Of a DNA stretch of 7,171 bases, positions 1 through 6,023 are shown piece by piece; positions within the stretch are counted from its first letter, which is position 1, and each line of letters starts with the position of its first letter. The stretch is from a bacterium (GTDB taxonomy: Bacteria > Caldisericota > Caldisericia > B22-G15). The notes under the pieces are model-generated. The model was given only the letters and a program-made list of their open reading frames with translations, did not search any database and had not been told where the DNA came from. Both the position numbers and the translations under genes were made by a program. The stretch lies in assembly GCA_012517755.1 (NCBI GenBank), contig JAAYUH010000208.1:1-7171 (forward strand). Reading direction: 5' to 3'.

Positions 1-2
1 AA

Positions 3-1715
3 ATTCCTACTCAAGGCGGAAGAATATATGTGAAAATGTCAAAAGAGTGTATTGAAGATACAGTAGTAACTGTTTACGATGAAACTGGAGTTGCTTGGAG
101 TGGCAAAGCAAATGAAGAAGGAGCTTTTGATACAGGTTGCACTCTAAAATGTCCTGGTGTTTATAAAGTTGTTGCAGAAAATGAAAAATGTAAATTTGAC
201 CCTCCTTCTCATTTTGTCAAAGTTGATTGTTGTCCAAGTCAAACAGTTGTAGAATTTACTTGTGATTGTGTAGTTCAAAGTAAAGGTAGAATTATCGTTG
301 AAATGCCTAAAGAGTGTCTCGAAGGAACCACAGTTCATATTTATACCGAAGATATGGTCGAAGTCTGGCAGGGGAAGGTAAATGAAGAGGGAATTTTCGA
401 TACAGGATGCACCTTGCAATGTCCTGGAAAATACATAATTCAACCACACAATGAAAAATGTACCTTTATTCCAACCTATCAAGTTGTTGAGTTAGATAAT
501 TGTTGTCCTGAATTTAAAAAAATTGGTTTTGAGTGCAATTGTGAAGCAAAAAAAGGAAGAGTTGTTGTTTCAATGCCAAAAGAGTGCTTATATGGTACAA
601 TTGTTCATATTATTGATTCAACAACAAATAATGAGGTATGGTATGGTAAAGCAAACAGCAGTGGTGTTTTTGATACAGATTGTACATTAACTTGCCCAGG
701 AATTTATATAATAAAACCTGAAAATAAAACCTGTACATTCACATCTGCTGAACAAAAAATTCAAATGCAGAGTTGTTGTCCAGAAGTTTATAATATTGAT
801 TTTAAATGTAGTTGTCAACAACAAAAAGGAAGAGTGCAAGTAAAAATTCCGAGAGAGTGTGCTTCAAATACAGTTTCATATATTTATGATTCATCAGGAA
901 AACTTATAATGACTTTATGGCCAAATAGCGAGGGATGGTTTGATTCAGGTTGTGAACTACCTTGTCCTGGAGTATATACTATAAAGCCATATAATCCAAA
1001 TTGTAAATTTTATCCTGAAACACAAATAGTTGAAATTAAAAATTGTTGTGTTCCAGGAACTACACCATTTATATACACAGTTGAATTTAGATGTGAATGT
1101 ACTTATAAAGGAAGAATAGATGTAAGATTACCAACAAATTGTCTTCCAGCAAAGGTTGAAATTTATGATAGCAAAGGCAATCTTCTTTATAGATTGAGTG
1201 ATGATGGTAATGGATACTTTACAACTGGTTGCACTATACCTTGCCCTGGAACATACACAATTAAACCAGTTGGTTCAAATTGTACATTTAAACCAGAATC
1301 AAAGGTGCTTAATCTTGTTCAGTGTTGTCCAAATTCATATGGATATGTTGAGTTTGAATGTTCTTGTATTCAAATGGGTAGAATAATTGTCAATATCACA
1401 GGTAATTGTCCTACTGATACAACAGTTGAGATATATAATATGAATAATGTTTTAATCACAACTTTAACAAGAACAGCACAGGGTAATTATGATTCTTATT
1501 GTACAATTCCATGCAATCAAACTTATAGAGTTAAACCAGTAAATCCAAAATGTAAATTTGATACAGATTTTAGAGATGTTAGATTACCCTGTTGCCCACA
1601 AGTTCTAAATGTTGAATTTAGATGTTTCTGCTCAAATGCTGTAAATAGCTCTAATAATCTATTCTCACTCATTAAAAATATTTTCCTAAAGATTATAAAT
1701 TTCTTTACAGGCTAA
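3..1715 (+). CDS. Cysteine-rich tandem-repeat protein, probably extracellular, 5'-partial
   Basis: The frame is open from the left edge (first whole codon at 3) to TAA at 1713-1715, giving 570 residues. The GTG at 30 lies inside a repeat, so it is not the true start. The protein is six tandem domains of about 85-94 residues beginning at 18, 285, 555, 828, 1110 and 1377. Each opens with a GR[IV]xV strand and carries eight cysteines. Recurring blocks are [MP]PKEC, a D-S/E-x-G-like turn, GxFDTGC, CPGxYxIKP, CxF, CC and a closing CxC. The alternating hydrophobic pattern with a G-x-F-D turn and a P-G-x-Y strand resembles transthyretin-like beta-sandwich modules (CnaB or carboxypeptidase-regulatory-like), here with 48 cysteines. 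The last ~27 residues lack cysteine and end in a hydrophobic, lysine-dotted segment. I do not recognise the family. A surface or secreted structural/adhesive role is inference; the N-terminus, where a signal peptide would lie, is outside the window. An intrinsic terminator follows the stop closely. Confidence 0.9.
   Translation: MPTQGGRIYVKMSKECIEDTVVTVYDETGVAWSGKANEEGAFDTGCTLKCPGVYKVVAENEKCKFDPPSHFVKVDCCPSQTVVEFTCDCVVQSKGRIIVEMPKECLEGTTVHIYTEDMVEVWQGKVNEEGIFDTGCTLQCPGKYIIQPHNEKCTFIPTYQVVELDNCCPEFKKIGFECNCEAKKGRVVVSMPKECLYGTIVHIIDSTTNNEVWYGKANSSGVFDTDCTLTCPGIYIIKPENKTCTFTSAEQKIQMQSCCPEVYNIDFKCSCQQQKGRVQVKIPRECASNTVSYIYDSSGKLIMTLWPNSEGWFDSGCELPCPGVYTIKPYNPNCKFYPETQIVEIKNCCVPGTTPFIYTVEFRCECTYKGRIDVRLPTNCLPAKVEIYDSKGNLLYRLSDDGNGYFTTGCTIPCPGTYTIKPVGSNCTFKPESKVLNLVQCCPNSYGYVEFECSCIQMGRIIVNITGNCPTDTTVEIYNMNNVLITTLTRTAQGNYDSYCTIPCNQTYRVKPVNPKCKFDTDFRDVRLPCCPQVLNVEFRCFCSNAVNSSNNLFSLIKNIFLKIINFFTG
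18..1631 (+). repeat. Six tandem coding repeats, eight cysteines each
   Basis: The repeat starts are spaced 267, 270, 273, 282 and 267 nt, and the sixth runs to its final cysteine at 1631. Every copy has the cysteine pattern C-x(29-31)-C-x3-C-x12-C-x(12-13)-CC-x(9-14)-C-x-C. The x3 and x12 gaps are invariant in all six copies, and the final C-x-C is too. Copies 1-3 are the most alike. Copies 5 and 6 lose the PKEC motif, and copy 6 has CNQ where the others have CPG. Copy 4 has a five-residue expansion between the CC pair and the closing CxC. Further copies may exist upstream of the window edge. Confidence 0.93.
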
Positions 1716-1744
1716 TCCATTAGAAATTAATCTAAATTCTACTG

Positions 1745-1782
1745 AAAAGAGGAGGTAGAAAAAACCTCCTCTTTTTAATTTT
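1745..1782 (+). terminator. Intrinsic terminator of the cysteine-rich gene
   Basis: A perfect 12-bp stem is formed by AAAAGAGGAGGT (1745-1756) and ACCTCCTCTTTT (1764-1775), with a 7-nt A-rich loop and a T-rich run continuing to 1782. It lies 29 nt after the stop codon. It should end the transcript of the repeat-protein gene and insulate it from the chaperone operon. The 5' arm happens to contain a Shine-Dalgarno-like GAGGAGG, but no gene follows it. Confidence 0.9.
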
Positions 1783-1790
1783 GTATAAAC

Positions 1791-1824
1791 AGTTTACAAA
1801 AATAGACTTTCTTTTTTGTAAACT
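1791..1824. repeat. Perfect 12-bp inverted repeat
   Basis: AGTTTACAAAAA (1791-1802) and TTTTTGTAAACT (1813-1824) are perfect reverse complements separated by 10 nt. The flanks TATAAA and TTATA can extend the pairing imperfectly. It sits between the intrinsic terminator and the REP-like array. It could be a second or bidirectional terminator hairpin, or the edge of a small degenerate mobile element; the sequence does not decide between these. Confidence 0.55.
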
Positions 1825-1852
1825 TTATAAAAGTAAAATATATTTTTATTTT

Positions 1853-1919
1853 GTCATTCCCGTGAAAACGGGAATCTAGTATTTCTATCAATAATATAAA
1901 TTCCTGCTTCCACAGGAAT
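1853..1919. repeat. REP/BIME-like palindromic unit A
   Basis: The unit begins GTC followed by a perfect hairpin: ATTCCCGT (1856-1863), a GAAA loop, and ACGGGAAT (1868-1875). A second hairpin follows after about 24 AT-rich bases: ATTCCTG (1900-1906) with CAGGAAT (1913-1919). Read on the minus strand, the second hairpin is a variant of the first, so the unit is two REP-like hairpins in opposite orientation, the usual BIME arrangement. GTCATTCCCG-type palindromes of this look occur as dispersed intergenic repeats in several bacterial phyla. Confidence 0.75.
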
Positions 1920-1929
1920 AATGTTTTTT

Positions 1930-1945
1930 GTCATTCCTATGTAAA
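1930..1945. repeat. Degenerate half-copy of the REP-like arm
   Basis: GTCATTCC at 1930-1937 repeats the opening arm of units A and B, but the matching 3' arm is missing and the following bases diverge. It sits between the two full units and is best read as the remnant of another copy or as a junction left by duplication. Confidence 0.4.
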
Positions 1946-1957
1946 TGCTCTCATTTT

Positions 1958-2024
1958 GTCATTCCCGTGAAAACGGGAAACCAGTATTTTTATTTATAAT
2001 ATAGATTCCTATTTCCGCAGGAAA
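1958..2024. repeat. REP/BIME-like palindromic unit B
   Basis: This is a second copy of unit A, offset by exactly 105 bp at both hairpins. By hand alignment 54 of 64 positions agree between 1856-1919 and 1961-2024. The first hairpin pairs TTCCCGT (1962-1968) with ACGGGAA (1973-1979). The second is weaker, TTCCT (2006-2010) with AGGAA (2019-2023). Several differences weaken the second stem, so this copy is decaying. It ends about 40 bp before the -35 box of the chaperone operon. Confidence 0.72.
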
Positions 2025-2064
2025 AACAATTTAGATGACTTTTTCAGAGACCTTGTATTAAATA

Positions 2065-2092
2065 TTGACAAATTTATATAATTTTATAAAAT
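2065..2092 (+). promoter_or_regulatory. Housekeeping-type promoter of grpE-dnaK-dnaJ
   Basis: A perfect -35 hexamer TTGACA lies at 2065-2070, followed after 16 bp by TAAAAT (2087-2092), one mismatch from TATAAT. Other AT-rich -10 choices nearby (TATAAA at 2085) have poorer spacing. The predicted start of transcription is about 2099, a few bases before the CIRCE element. This is the usual arrangement for HrcA-repressed, vegetative-sigma-driven heat-shock operons. Confidence 0.72.
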
Positions 2093-2104
2093 TTAATAAT
2101 GTAA

Positions 2105-2131
2105 TTAGCACTTTAAACTATAGAGTGCTAA
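2105..2131 (+). promoter_or_regulatory. CIRCE element (HrcA operator)
   Basis: TTAGCACTT (2105-2113), nine spacer bases, then GAGTGCTAA (2123-2131). The CIRCE consensus is TTAGCACTC-N9-GAGTGCTAA, so this copy has the exact 9-bp spacer and one mismatch, at the last base of the left arm. It lies just downstream of the predicted transcription start and ends next to the grpE ribosome binding site. HrcA bound here would block transcription in the absence of heat stress. No hrcA gene is in the window. Confidence 0.95.
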
Positions 2132-2138
2132 AAGGAGA
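2131..2138 (+). promoter_or_regulatory. grpE ribosome binding site
   Basis: AAAGGAGA precedes ATG at 2143 by 4-5 nt and shares its first base with the right arm of CIRCE. It decides the grpE start: an in-frame TTG at 2065 is the -35 box itself and would put the operator inside the coding region. Confidence 0.8.
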
Positions 2139-2142
2139 AGCA

Positions 2143-2649
2143 ATGGAGAATAGAGAAGAGTTTTCTGATGTTCTTTTTAAATTACTTAAAGAAAAAGAAG
2201 AAGAGATAAAAAGATTAAAAGAAGAAGTTAAGACACTTTCTCTCCTTATTAAAAAGGAGAGAAGAGACCTTGAACATTTTCAAAAAAGATGGAAAGAAGA
2301 AGAAGATGAAAGAAAAATAAAACAGAGAGGAGAGATTATCTCTTCTCTTTTACATATAATTGATTCACTTGATGATGCAAAAAGTAAAACAAATGATAAA
2401 AATTTAATACAGGGATTAGAATTAATTGAAAAGCAATTTATTGATTTTTTAAAAGATGAAGGTGTTGAAGAAGTTGGTGTTAAAGGAGAAAAATTTGATC
2501 CATCACTTCACCAAGCAATCAGTATTGAAACAACAAACAATGGTGAAGATGACGGAACAATAATTGAAGTATATAGAAAGGGCTATAAGATAAAAGATTT
2601 TCTTATAAGACCTGCCTATGTAAAAGTATATAAAAAGGAGGTAAATTAA
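2143..2649 (+). CDS. grpE: GrpE, nucleotide exchange factor of DnaK
   Basis: The product is 168 residues, a little short of typical GrpE. GrpE is a cytosolic homodimer that releases ADP from DnaK and acts as a thermosensor. Residues 10-62 form a charged Lys/Glu-rich coiled coil ending in RDLEHFQKRW, the counterpart of the usual AEFENYRKR block. Residues 66-105 match the helical bundle (SSLLHIIDSLDDAK for the LLPVLDNLERAL motif). Residues 106-165 are the beta-wing domain that contacts DnaK: EGVEEVG, GEKFDPSLHQA, GTIIEVYRKGYK and RPAYVKV are all recognisable. The start at 2143 was chosen for its strong Shine-Dalgarno and because upstream in-frame codons cross the CIRCE and promoter. It is first in the grpE-dnaK-dnaJ operon, one base upstream of dnaK, and its 3' end carries the dnaK ribosome binding site. 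Confidence 0.96.
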   Translation: MENREEFSDVLFKLLKEKEEEIKRLKEEVKTLSLLIKKERRDLEHFQKRWKEEEDERKIKQRGEIISSLLHIIDSLDDAKSKTNDKNLIQGLELIEKQFIDFLKDEGVEEVGVKGEKFDPSLHQAISIETTNNGEDDGTIIEVYRKGYKIKDFLIRPAYVKVYKKEVN

Positions 2650-2650
2650 T

Positions 2651-4513
2651 ATGGCAAGAATAATTGGTATTGATCTTGGAACTTCAAATTCTGCTGCTGC
2701 TGTAATTATTGGTGGTAAACCAACAATAATTCCTGCTGCTGAAGGAGTTTCGCTCGGAGGTAAAACTGTTCCATCATATGTTGCATTTACAAAAGATGGA
2801 CAACTTCTCGTTGGTGAACCAGCAAGAAGACAGATGACTCTTAATCCTGAAAGGACAATAACTGCAATAAAAAGAAAAATGGGAACGAACTATAGAGTAA
2901 GAATTGATGATAAAGAATACACTCCAGAGCAAATCTCTGCATTTATTTTACAGAAGATCAAAAAAGATGCAGAAGCATATCTTGGAGAAAGAGTCGAAAA
3001 AGCAGTGATAACAGTTCCAGCATATTTTAATGATAACCAAAGACAGGCAACCAAAGATGCAGGAAAAATTGCAGGACTTGAAGTTGTAAGATTGATCAAT
3101 GAACCAACAGCAGCAGCATTTGCATATGGGCTTAACAAAAGTGAGAAAGAGCTAAAAATAATTGTATTTGATTTTGGTGGAGGAACTCTTGATGTTACAA
3201 TAATGGATTTTGGAGAAGGTGTTTTCCAAGTTGTGTCAACTTCTGGTGATACTCAACTTGGCGGAAGAGATATGGATGAGGCATTACTTAACTATGTTGT
3301 CGATGATTTTAGAAAAGAGACAGGAGTCGATTTGTTAAAAGATCCAAAGGCACTCCCAAGATTAAGAGAAGCAGTTGAGAAAGCAAAAATTGAACTTTCA
3401 AGCGTTCTTGAAACAGAAATTAATCTTCCATTTATAACTGTAGTTAATAACGAGCCAAAACATCTTGTTAAGAGAGTAACAAGGGCTCTTCTTGAACAGC
3501 TTGTTAGACCAATAGTTGATAAATGTCGTGGTCCATTACAGCAGGCACTCGAAGATGCTAAACTATCACCAAATGATATAGATAACATAATCCTTGTTGG
3601 TGGACCAACAAGGATGCCAATAGTTCAGAAATTTATTGAAAACTTCTTTGGAAAACCACCTGAAAGAGGAGTTGATCCAATGGAGTGCGTTGCAATTGGT
3701 GCTGCAATCCAAGCTGGTATTCTTGAAGGTAGCGTAAAACAAGAGATTGTTCTTCAAGATGTAACACCATTAACACTTGGCATTGAAACCCTTGGAGGTA
3801 TCTTTACAAAAATGATAGATAGGAATTCACCGATACCAATTAAAAAAACTCAAACTTTTACAACTGCTGCAGACAATCAAACATCTGTTGAAATACACAT
3901 TTTACAGGGAGAAAGACCTCTTGCAAAAGATAATGTCTCTTTAGGAAGGTTCATTCTTGATGGAATTCCCCCTGCACCAAGAGGAGTTCCAAAAATTGAA
4001 GTGACTTATGAAATCGATGAAAATGGTATTTTGCATGTTACTGCTAAAGATTTAGCAACAAATAAAAGTCAAAACATAACTGTAACTCAAGCAGTTAGAC
4101 TTTCTGAAGAGGAAGTTGAGAAGATGAAAAAAGAGGCAGAAAAATTTGCAGAAGAGGATAAAAAAATAAAGGAAGAAATCGATACAAGGAACCTCGCAGA
4201 TCAAATTCTTTATACAGGTAGAAAAACATTAAAAGACAATAGAGATAAAGTAAGTAAAGAAGTAGTCGATGACGCAGAAAAAAAACTTGATGAACTTGAA
4301 AATTTACTTAAAGAGAATAAAATTGATGAGGTAAAGAGAAAACTTGATGAAGTTAATGAGGCACTTTCAAAAGTTGGAGAAGAGATTTATAAAAAAACTG
4401 GAACTGCTGGAACGGGTGGACAACAAGGTGAAACAACACAAGAACCACCAAAAGATGAGAACAAAAAAGATGATGATAAAGGAACAATAAATGGAGATTA
4501 TGAAGTTAAGTAA
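2651..4513 (+). CDS. dnaK: DnaK, Hsp70 chaperone
   Basis: The product has 620 residues, full length for DnaK. It is a cytosolic ATP-dependent chaperone that binds exposed hydrophobic segments and works with DnaJ and GrpE. ATPase-domain motifs run in order: GIDLGTSNS (6-14), AIKR with the catalytic lysine at 74, VPAYFND (122-128), INEPTAAAFAYGL (149-161), DFGGGTLDVTI (174-184), SGDTQLGG (198-205) and ILVGGPTR (314-321). The linker IVLQDVTPL spans 366-374, the substrate-binding beta domain runs to about 480, and the helical lid to about 580. The tail is polar and ends NGDYEVK. The N-lobe lacks the roughly 24-residue insert of proteobacterial DnaK, and wording such as GTSNSAAAV and STSGDTQLGGxDMDE reminds me of archaeal-type DnaK. 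AAGGAGG at 2635-2641 lies 9 nt before the ATG. The gene overlaps dnaJ by one base. Confidence 0.98.
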   Translation: MARIIGIDLGTSNSAAAVIIGGKPTIIPAAEGVSLGGKTVPSYVAFTKDGQLLVGEPARRQMTLNPERTITAIKRKMGTNYRVRIDDKEYTPEQISAFILQKIKKDAEAYLGERVEKAVITVPAYFNDNQRQATKDAGKIAGLEVVRLINEPTAAAFAYGLNKSEKELKIIVFDFGGGTLDVTIMDFGEGVFQVVSTSGDTQLGGRDMDEALLNYVVDDFRKETGVDLLKDPKALPRLREAVEKAKIELSSVLETEINLPFITVVNNEPKHLVKRVTRALLEQLVRPIVDKCRGPLQQALEDAKLSPNDIDNIILVGGPTRMPIVQKFIENFFGKPPERGVDPMECVAIGAAIQAGILEGSVKQEIVLQDVTPLTLGIETLGGIFTKMIDRNSPIPIKKTQTFTTAADNQTSVEIHILQGERPLAKDNVSLGRFILDGIPPAPRGVPKIEVTYEIDENGILHVTAKDLATNKSQNITVTQAVRLSEEEVEKMKKEAEKFAEEDKKIKEEIDTRNLADQILYTGRKTLKDNRDKVSKEVVDDAEKKLDELENLLKENKIDEVKRKLDEVNEALSKVGEEIYKKTGTAGTGGQQGETTQEPPKDENKKDDDKGTINGDYEVK

Positions 4514-5589
4514 TGAATAAAGATTATTATGAAATATTAGGGGTGGATAGAAATGCCACCCCTGATGAAATTAAAAAATCTTATAGAAAACTTGTCAAAC
4601 AATATCATCCTGATTTAAACAAGGACAACCCTGATGCTGCAAAAAAGATGGCTGAAATAAACGAAGCATATGAAGTTTTATCGGATCCTGAAAAGAAAAA
4701 AAGATATGATATGTATGGAACAGCAGAAGAAGGAGTTGGTGATTATGCATATCGAAATACTGGAGAATCACCATTCGGTGATTTCTTCAAAGATTTTGGT
4801 TTTGAGGATATTTTCGACACATTTTTTGGAGGAGGCTTTACAAGAACAGAAGAAAGAAGAAGAGTTGAAAGAGGTAGTGATATATATGGAAGGATCACAA
4901 TTGATTTAAAAGATGTAATGTATGGAAAAGAAGTTGAGTTTGAGGTTGAAAGAGACGAACCCTGCGAATATTGTGGTGGAACTGGAGTAGAAGGAGGAGC
5001 TAAACAAGAGACCTGTCCAACTTGTCACGGAACTGGAAGAGTGAGAAGAAGTCAATCATCTATTTTTGGTCAATTTACAACAGTTACAACCTGTCCAACC
5101 TGTAAAGGAGAAGGTTATATAAACAGAAATCCTTGTAGAAATTGTGGAGGAAAAGGAATAAAAAGTAAAAGAAGAATAATTAAAGTAAAAATTCCACCAG
5201 GGATAGAAGATGAAATGAGAATTAAATTAGATGGAGAAGGAAATAGTTCTAAAAATGGTCTTAAAGGTGATTTATATATAGAGGTCAAAGTTAGACCTCA
5301 TCCATATTTAAAGAGAGATGGGGCAAACCTTATTTATGAAGCGAACATTCCTCTTTTAACTGCTTTGCTTGGTGGGGAGATAGAAATTCCAACAATTGAG
5401 GGAAAAAAGGTAGTTAAGATAAAACCAGGAATACAATTCAATGAAACAATAAGGTTAAATGGAGAAGGATTGCCTTATCTAAGAGGTAGGGGAAGAGGAG
5501 ATTATTTAATTATTTCTAAAATAAAAATTCCAGATAAATTAACAAAAAAAGAGAGAGAACTTCTCGAAAAGTGGAAGGAATTAAAATAA
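4513..5589 (+). CDS. dnaJ: DnaJ, type I Hsp40 co-chaperone
   Basis: The product is 358 residues, slightly shorter than most DnaJ. It delivers clients to DnaK and stimulates its ATPase. The J domain covers residues 3-69, with the invariant HPD at 32-34. A short Gly/Phe-rich linker runs from about 72 to 110. The zinc centre has all four CxxCxGxG motifs intact, at C151/C154, C168/C171, C194/C197 and C208/C211, so it should bind two Zn ions. The C-terminal client-binding and dimerisation beta domains follow (for example KIPPGIEDEMRIKLDGEG, DLYIEVKVRPHP, GEIEIPTIEG). The start overlaps the dnaK stop as TAATG, and only a weak, distant GGAG (4493-4496) precedes it, so translation is probably coupled to dnaK. 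It is the last gene of the operon and is convergent with the membrane-protein gene, 19 bp away. Confidence 0.98.
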   Translation: MNKDYYEILGVDRNATPDEIKKSYRKLVKQYHPDLNKDNPDAAKKMAEINEAYEVLSDPEKKKRYDMYGTAEEGVGDYAYRNTGESPFGDFFKDFGFEDIFDTFFGGGFTRTEERRRVERGSDIYGRITIDLKDVMYGKEVEFEVERDEPCEYCGGTGVEGGAKQETCPTCHGTGRVRRSQSSIFGQFTTVTTCPTCKGEGYINRNPCRNCGGKGIKSKRRIIKVKIPPGIEDEMRIKLDGEGNSSKNGLKGDLYIEVKVRPHPYLKRDGANLIYEANIPLLTALLGGEIEIPTIEGKKVVKIKPGIQFNETIRLNGEGLPYLRGRGRGDYLIISKIKIPDKLTKKERELLEKWKELK

Positions 5590-5592
5590 GTT

Positions 5593-5616
5593 AAATTAAA
5601 AAATATTTTTAAATTT
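5593..5616. terminator. AT-only near-palindrome between convergent genes
   Basis: AAATTAAAAAAT (5593-5604) is followed directly by ATTTTTAAATTT (5605-5616), complementary at 11 of 12 positions. It straddles the end of the minus-strand gene and follows the dnaJ stop by 4 nt. It could serve as a weak bidirectional terminator, but it contains no G or C and such runs arise by chance in AT-rich DNA. Confidence 0.25.
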
Positions 5617-6019
5617 TTCTTTCTCTTTCTTCTTTTGTAAAACAAAATCTTCTTACAAAACTTAAAATACCAACTCCTATAACTCCATATAGAATATTAT
5701 TCATTGATATTCCAGGATGAGTAAGTAATTCTCTGACAATAATTATTATTAATGTATCAATCAATGCAAAGGTTGAGAATCTAACAAGTACGACCATCAA
5801 TTCAAGTAATATGGCAAGAAGAAGTATATATGAAAGTATATATTGGAAATGTGAAATTAAATTAAGTGGTTCTGCTGATAGAGTGAAATTTAAAAAATAA
5901 GGAAGGTATTTTAAACTTAATAAAAAGATTAAAAGAGTTATTAGAGAAAGTATAGTATCAAGAATTTTTAAAACTGTTTTAATAAAATTTCTTATCTTAT
6001 CAATAAAATCATTATTCAT
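5609..6019 (-). CDS. PsiE-like small integral membrane protein
   Basis: The product has 136 residues with about four hydrophobic segments: roughly 16-38, 58-80, 83-98 and 106-121. The stretch from 68 to 100, with LLELMVVLVRF, a short loop and IIIIVRELL, matches my memory of the phosphate-starvation-inducible PsiE family, where a transmembrane helix ends in a conserved VRE and the next loop is polar. Lys/Arg-rich ends (RR at 123-124, KEERERK at the C-terminus) suggest both termini are cytosolic. PsiE function is unknown; in E. coli it responds to phosphate starvation and cAMP-CRP. The start is set by GAGGAGG (minus strand, 6030-6024) 4 nt upstream; an ATG at 6023-6021 in another frame runs into TAA after three codons. 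The gene is divergent from mraZ and convergent with dnaJ, so it is probably transcribed alone. Family assignment is moderate. Confidence 0.7.
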   Translation of the reverse strand: MNNDFIDKIRNFIKTVLKILDTILSLITLLIFLLSLKYLPYFLNFTLSAEPLNLISHFQYILSYILLLAILLELMVVLVRFSTFALIDTLIIIIVRELLTHPGISMNNILYGVIGVGILSFVRRFCFTKEERERKI

Positions 6020-6023
6020 TCAT

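Noticed and set aside
30..32. GTG at 30 as the start of the cysteine-rich protein
   Set aside because: The frame is open to the window edge and the codons before it (from 18) already belong to the first repeat's GRIxV strand, so this is an internal valine. No Shine-Dalgarno precedes it.
144..482. Minus-strand open frame of 112 codons within the repeat gene
   Set aside because: It lies antisense to a clearly patterned coding repeat and has no ribosome binding site or family features.
1198..1386. Plus-strand 62-codon frame inside the repeat gene
   Set aside because: It is an out-of-frame reading of repeats 5 and 6 with no ribosome binding site.
1856..1875. The GC-rich hairpin of REP unit A as an intrinsic terminator
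   Set aside because: No T-run follows on either side in the right place, the hairpin is repeated nearby, and a strong terminator already exists at 1745-1782.
1853..2024. The repeated hairpins as a CRISPR array
   Set aside because: There are only two full units, each with two opposed hairpins, and the sequence between copies is itself conserved. There are no unique spacers and no cas genes.
2065..2142. An in-frame TTG at 2065 that would lengthen GrpE by 26 residues
   Set aside because: It is the -35 hexamer itself, and the extension would run through the promoter and CIRCE. The ATG at 2143 has a strong ribosome binding site and gives a normal GrpE N-terminus.
2890..3757. Three minus-strand open frames opposite dnaK
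   Set aside because: They are antisense shadows of a highly conserved gene and their products have no recognisable features.
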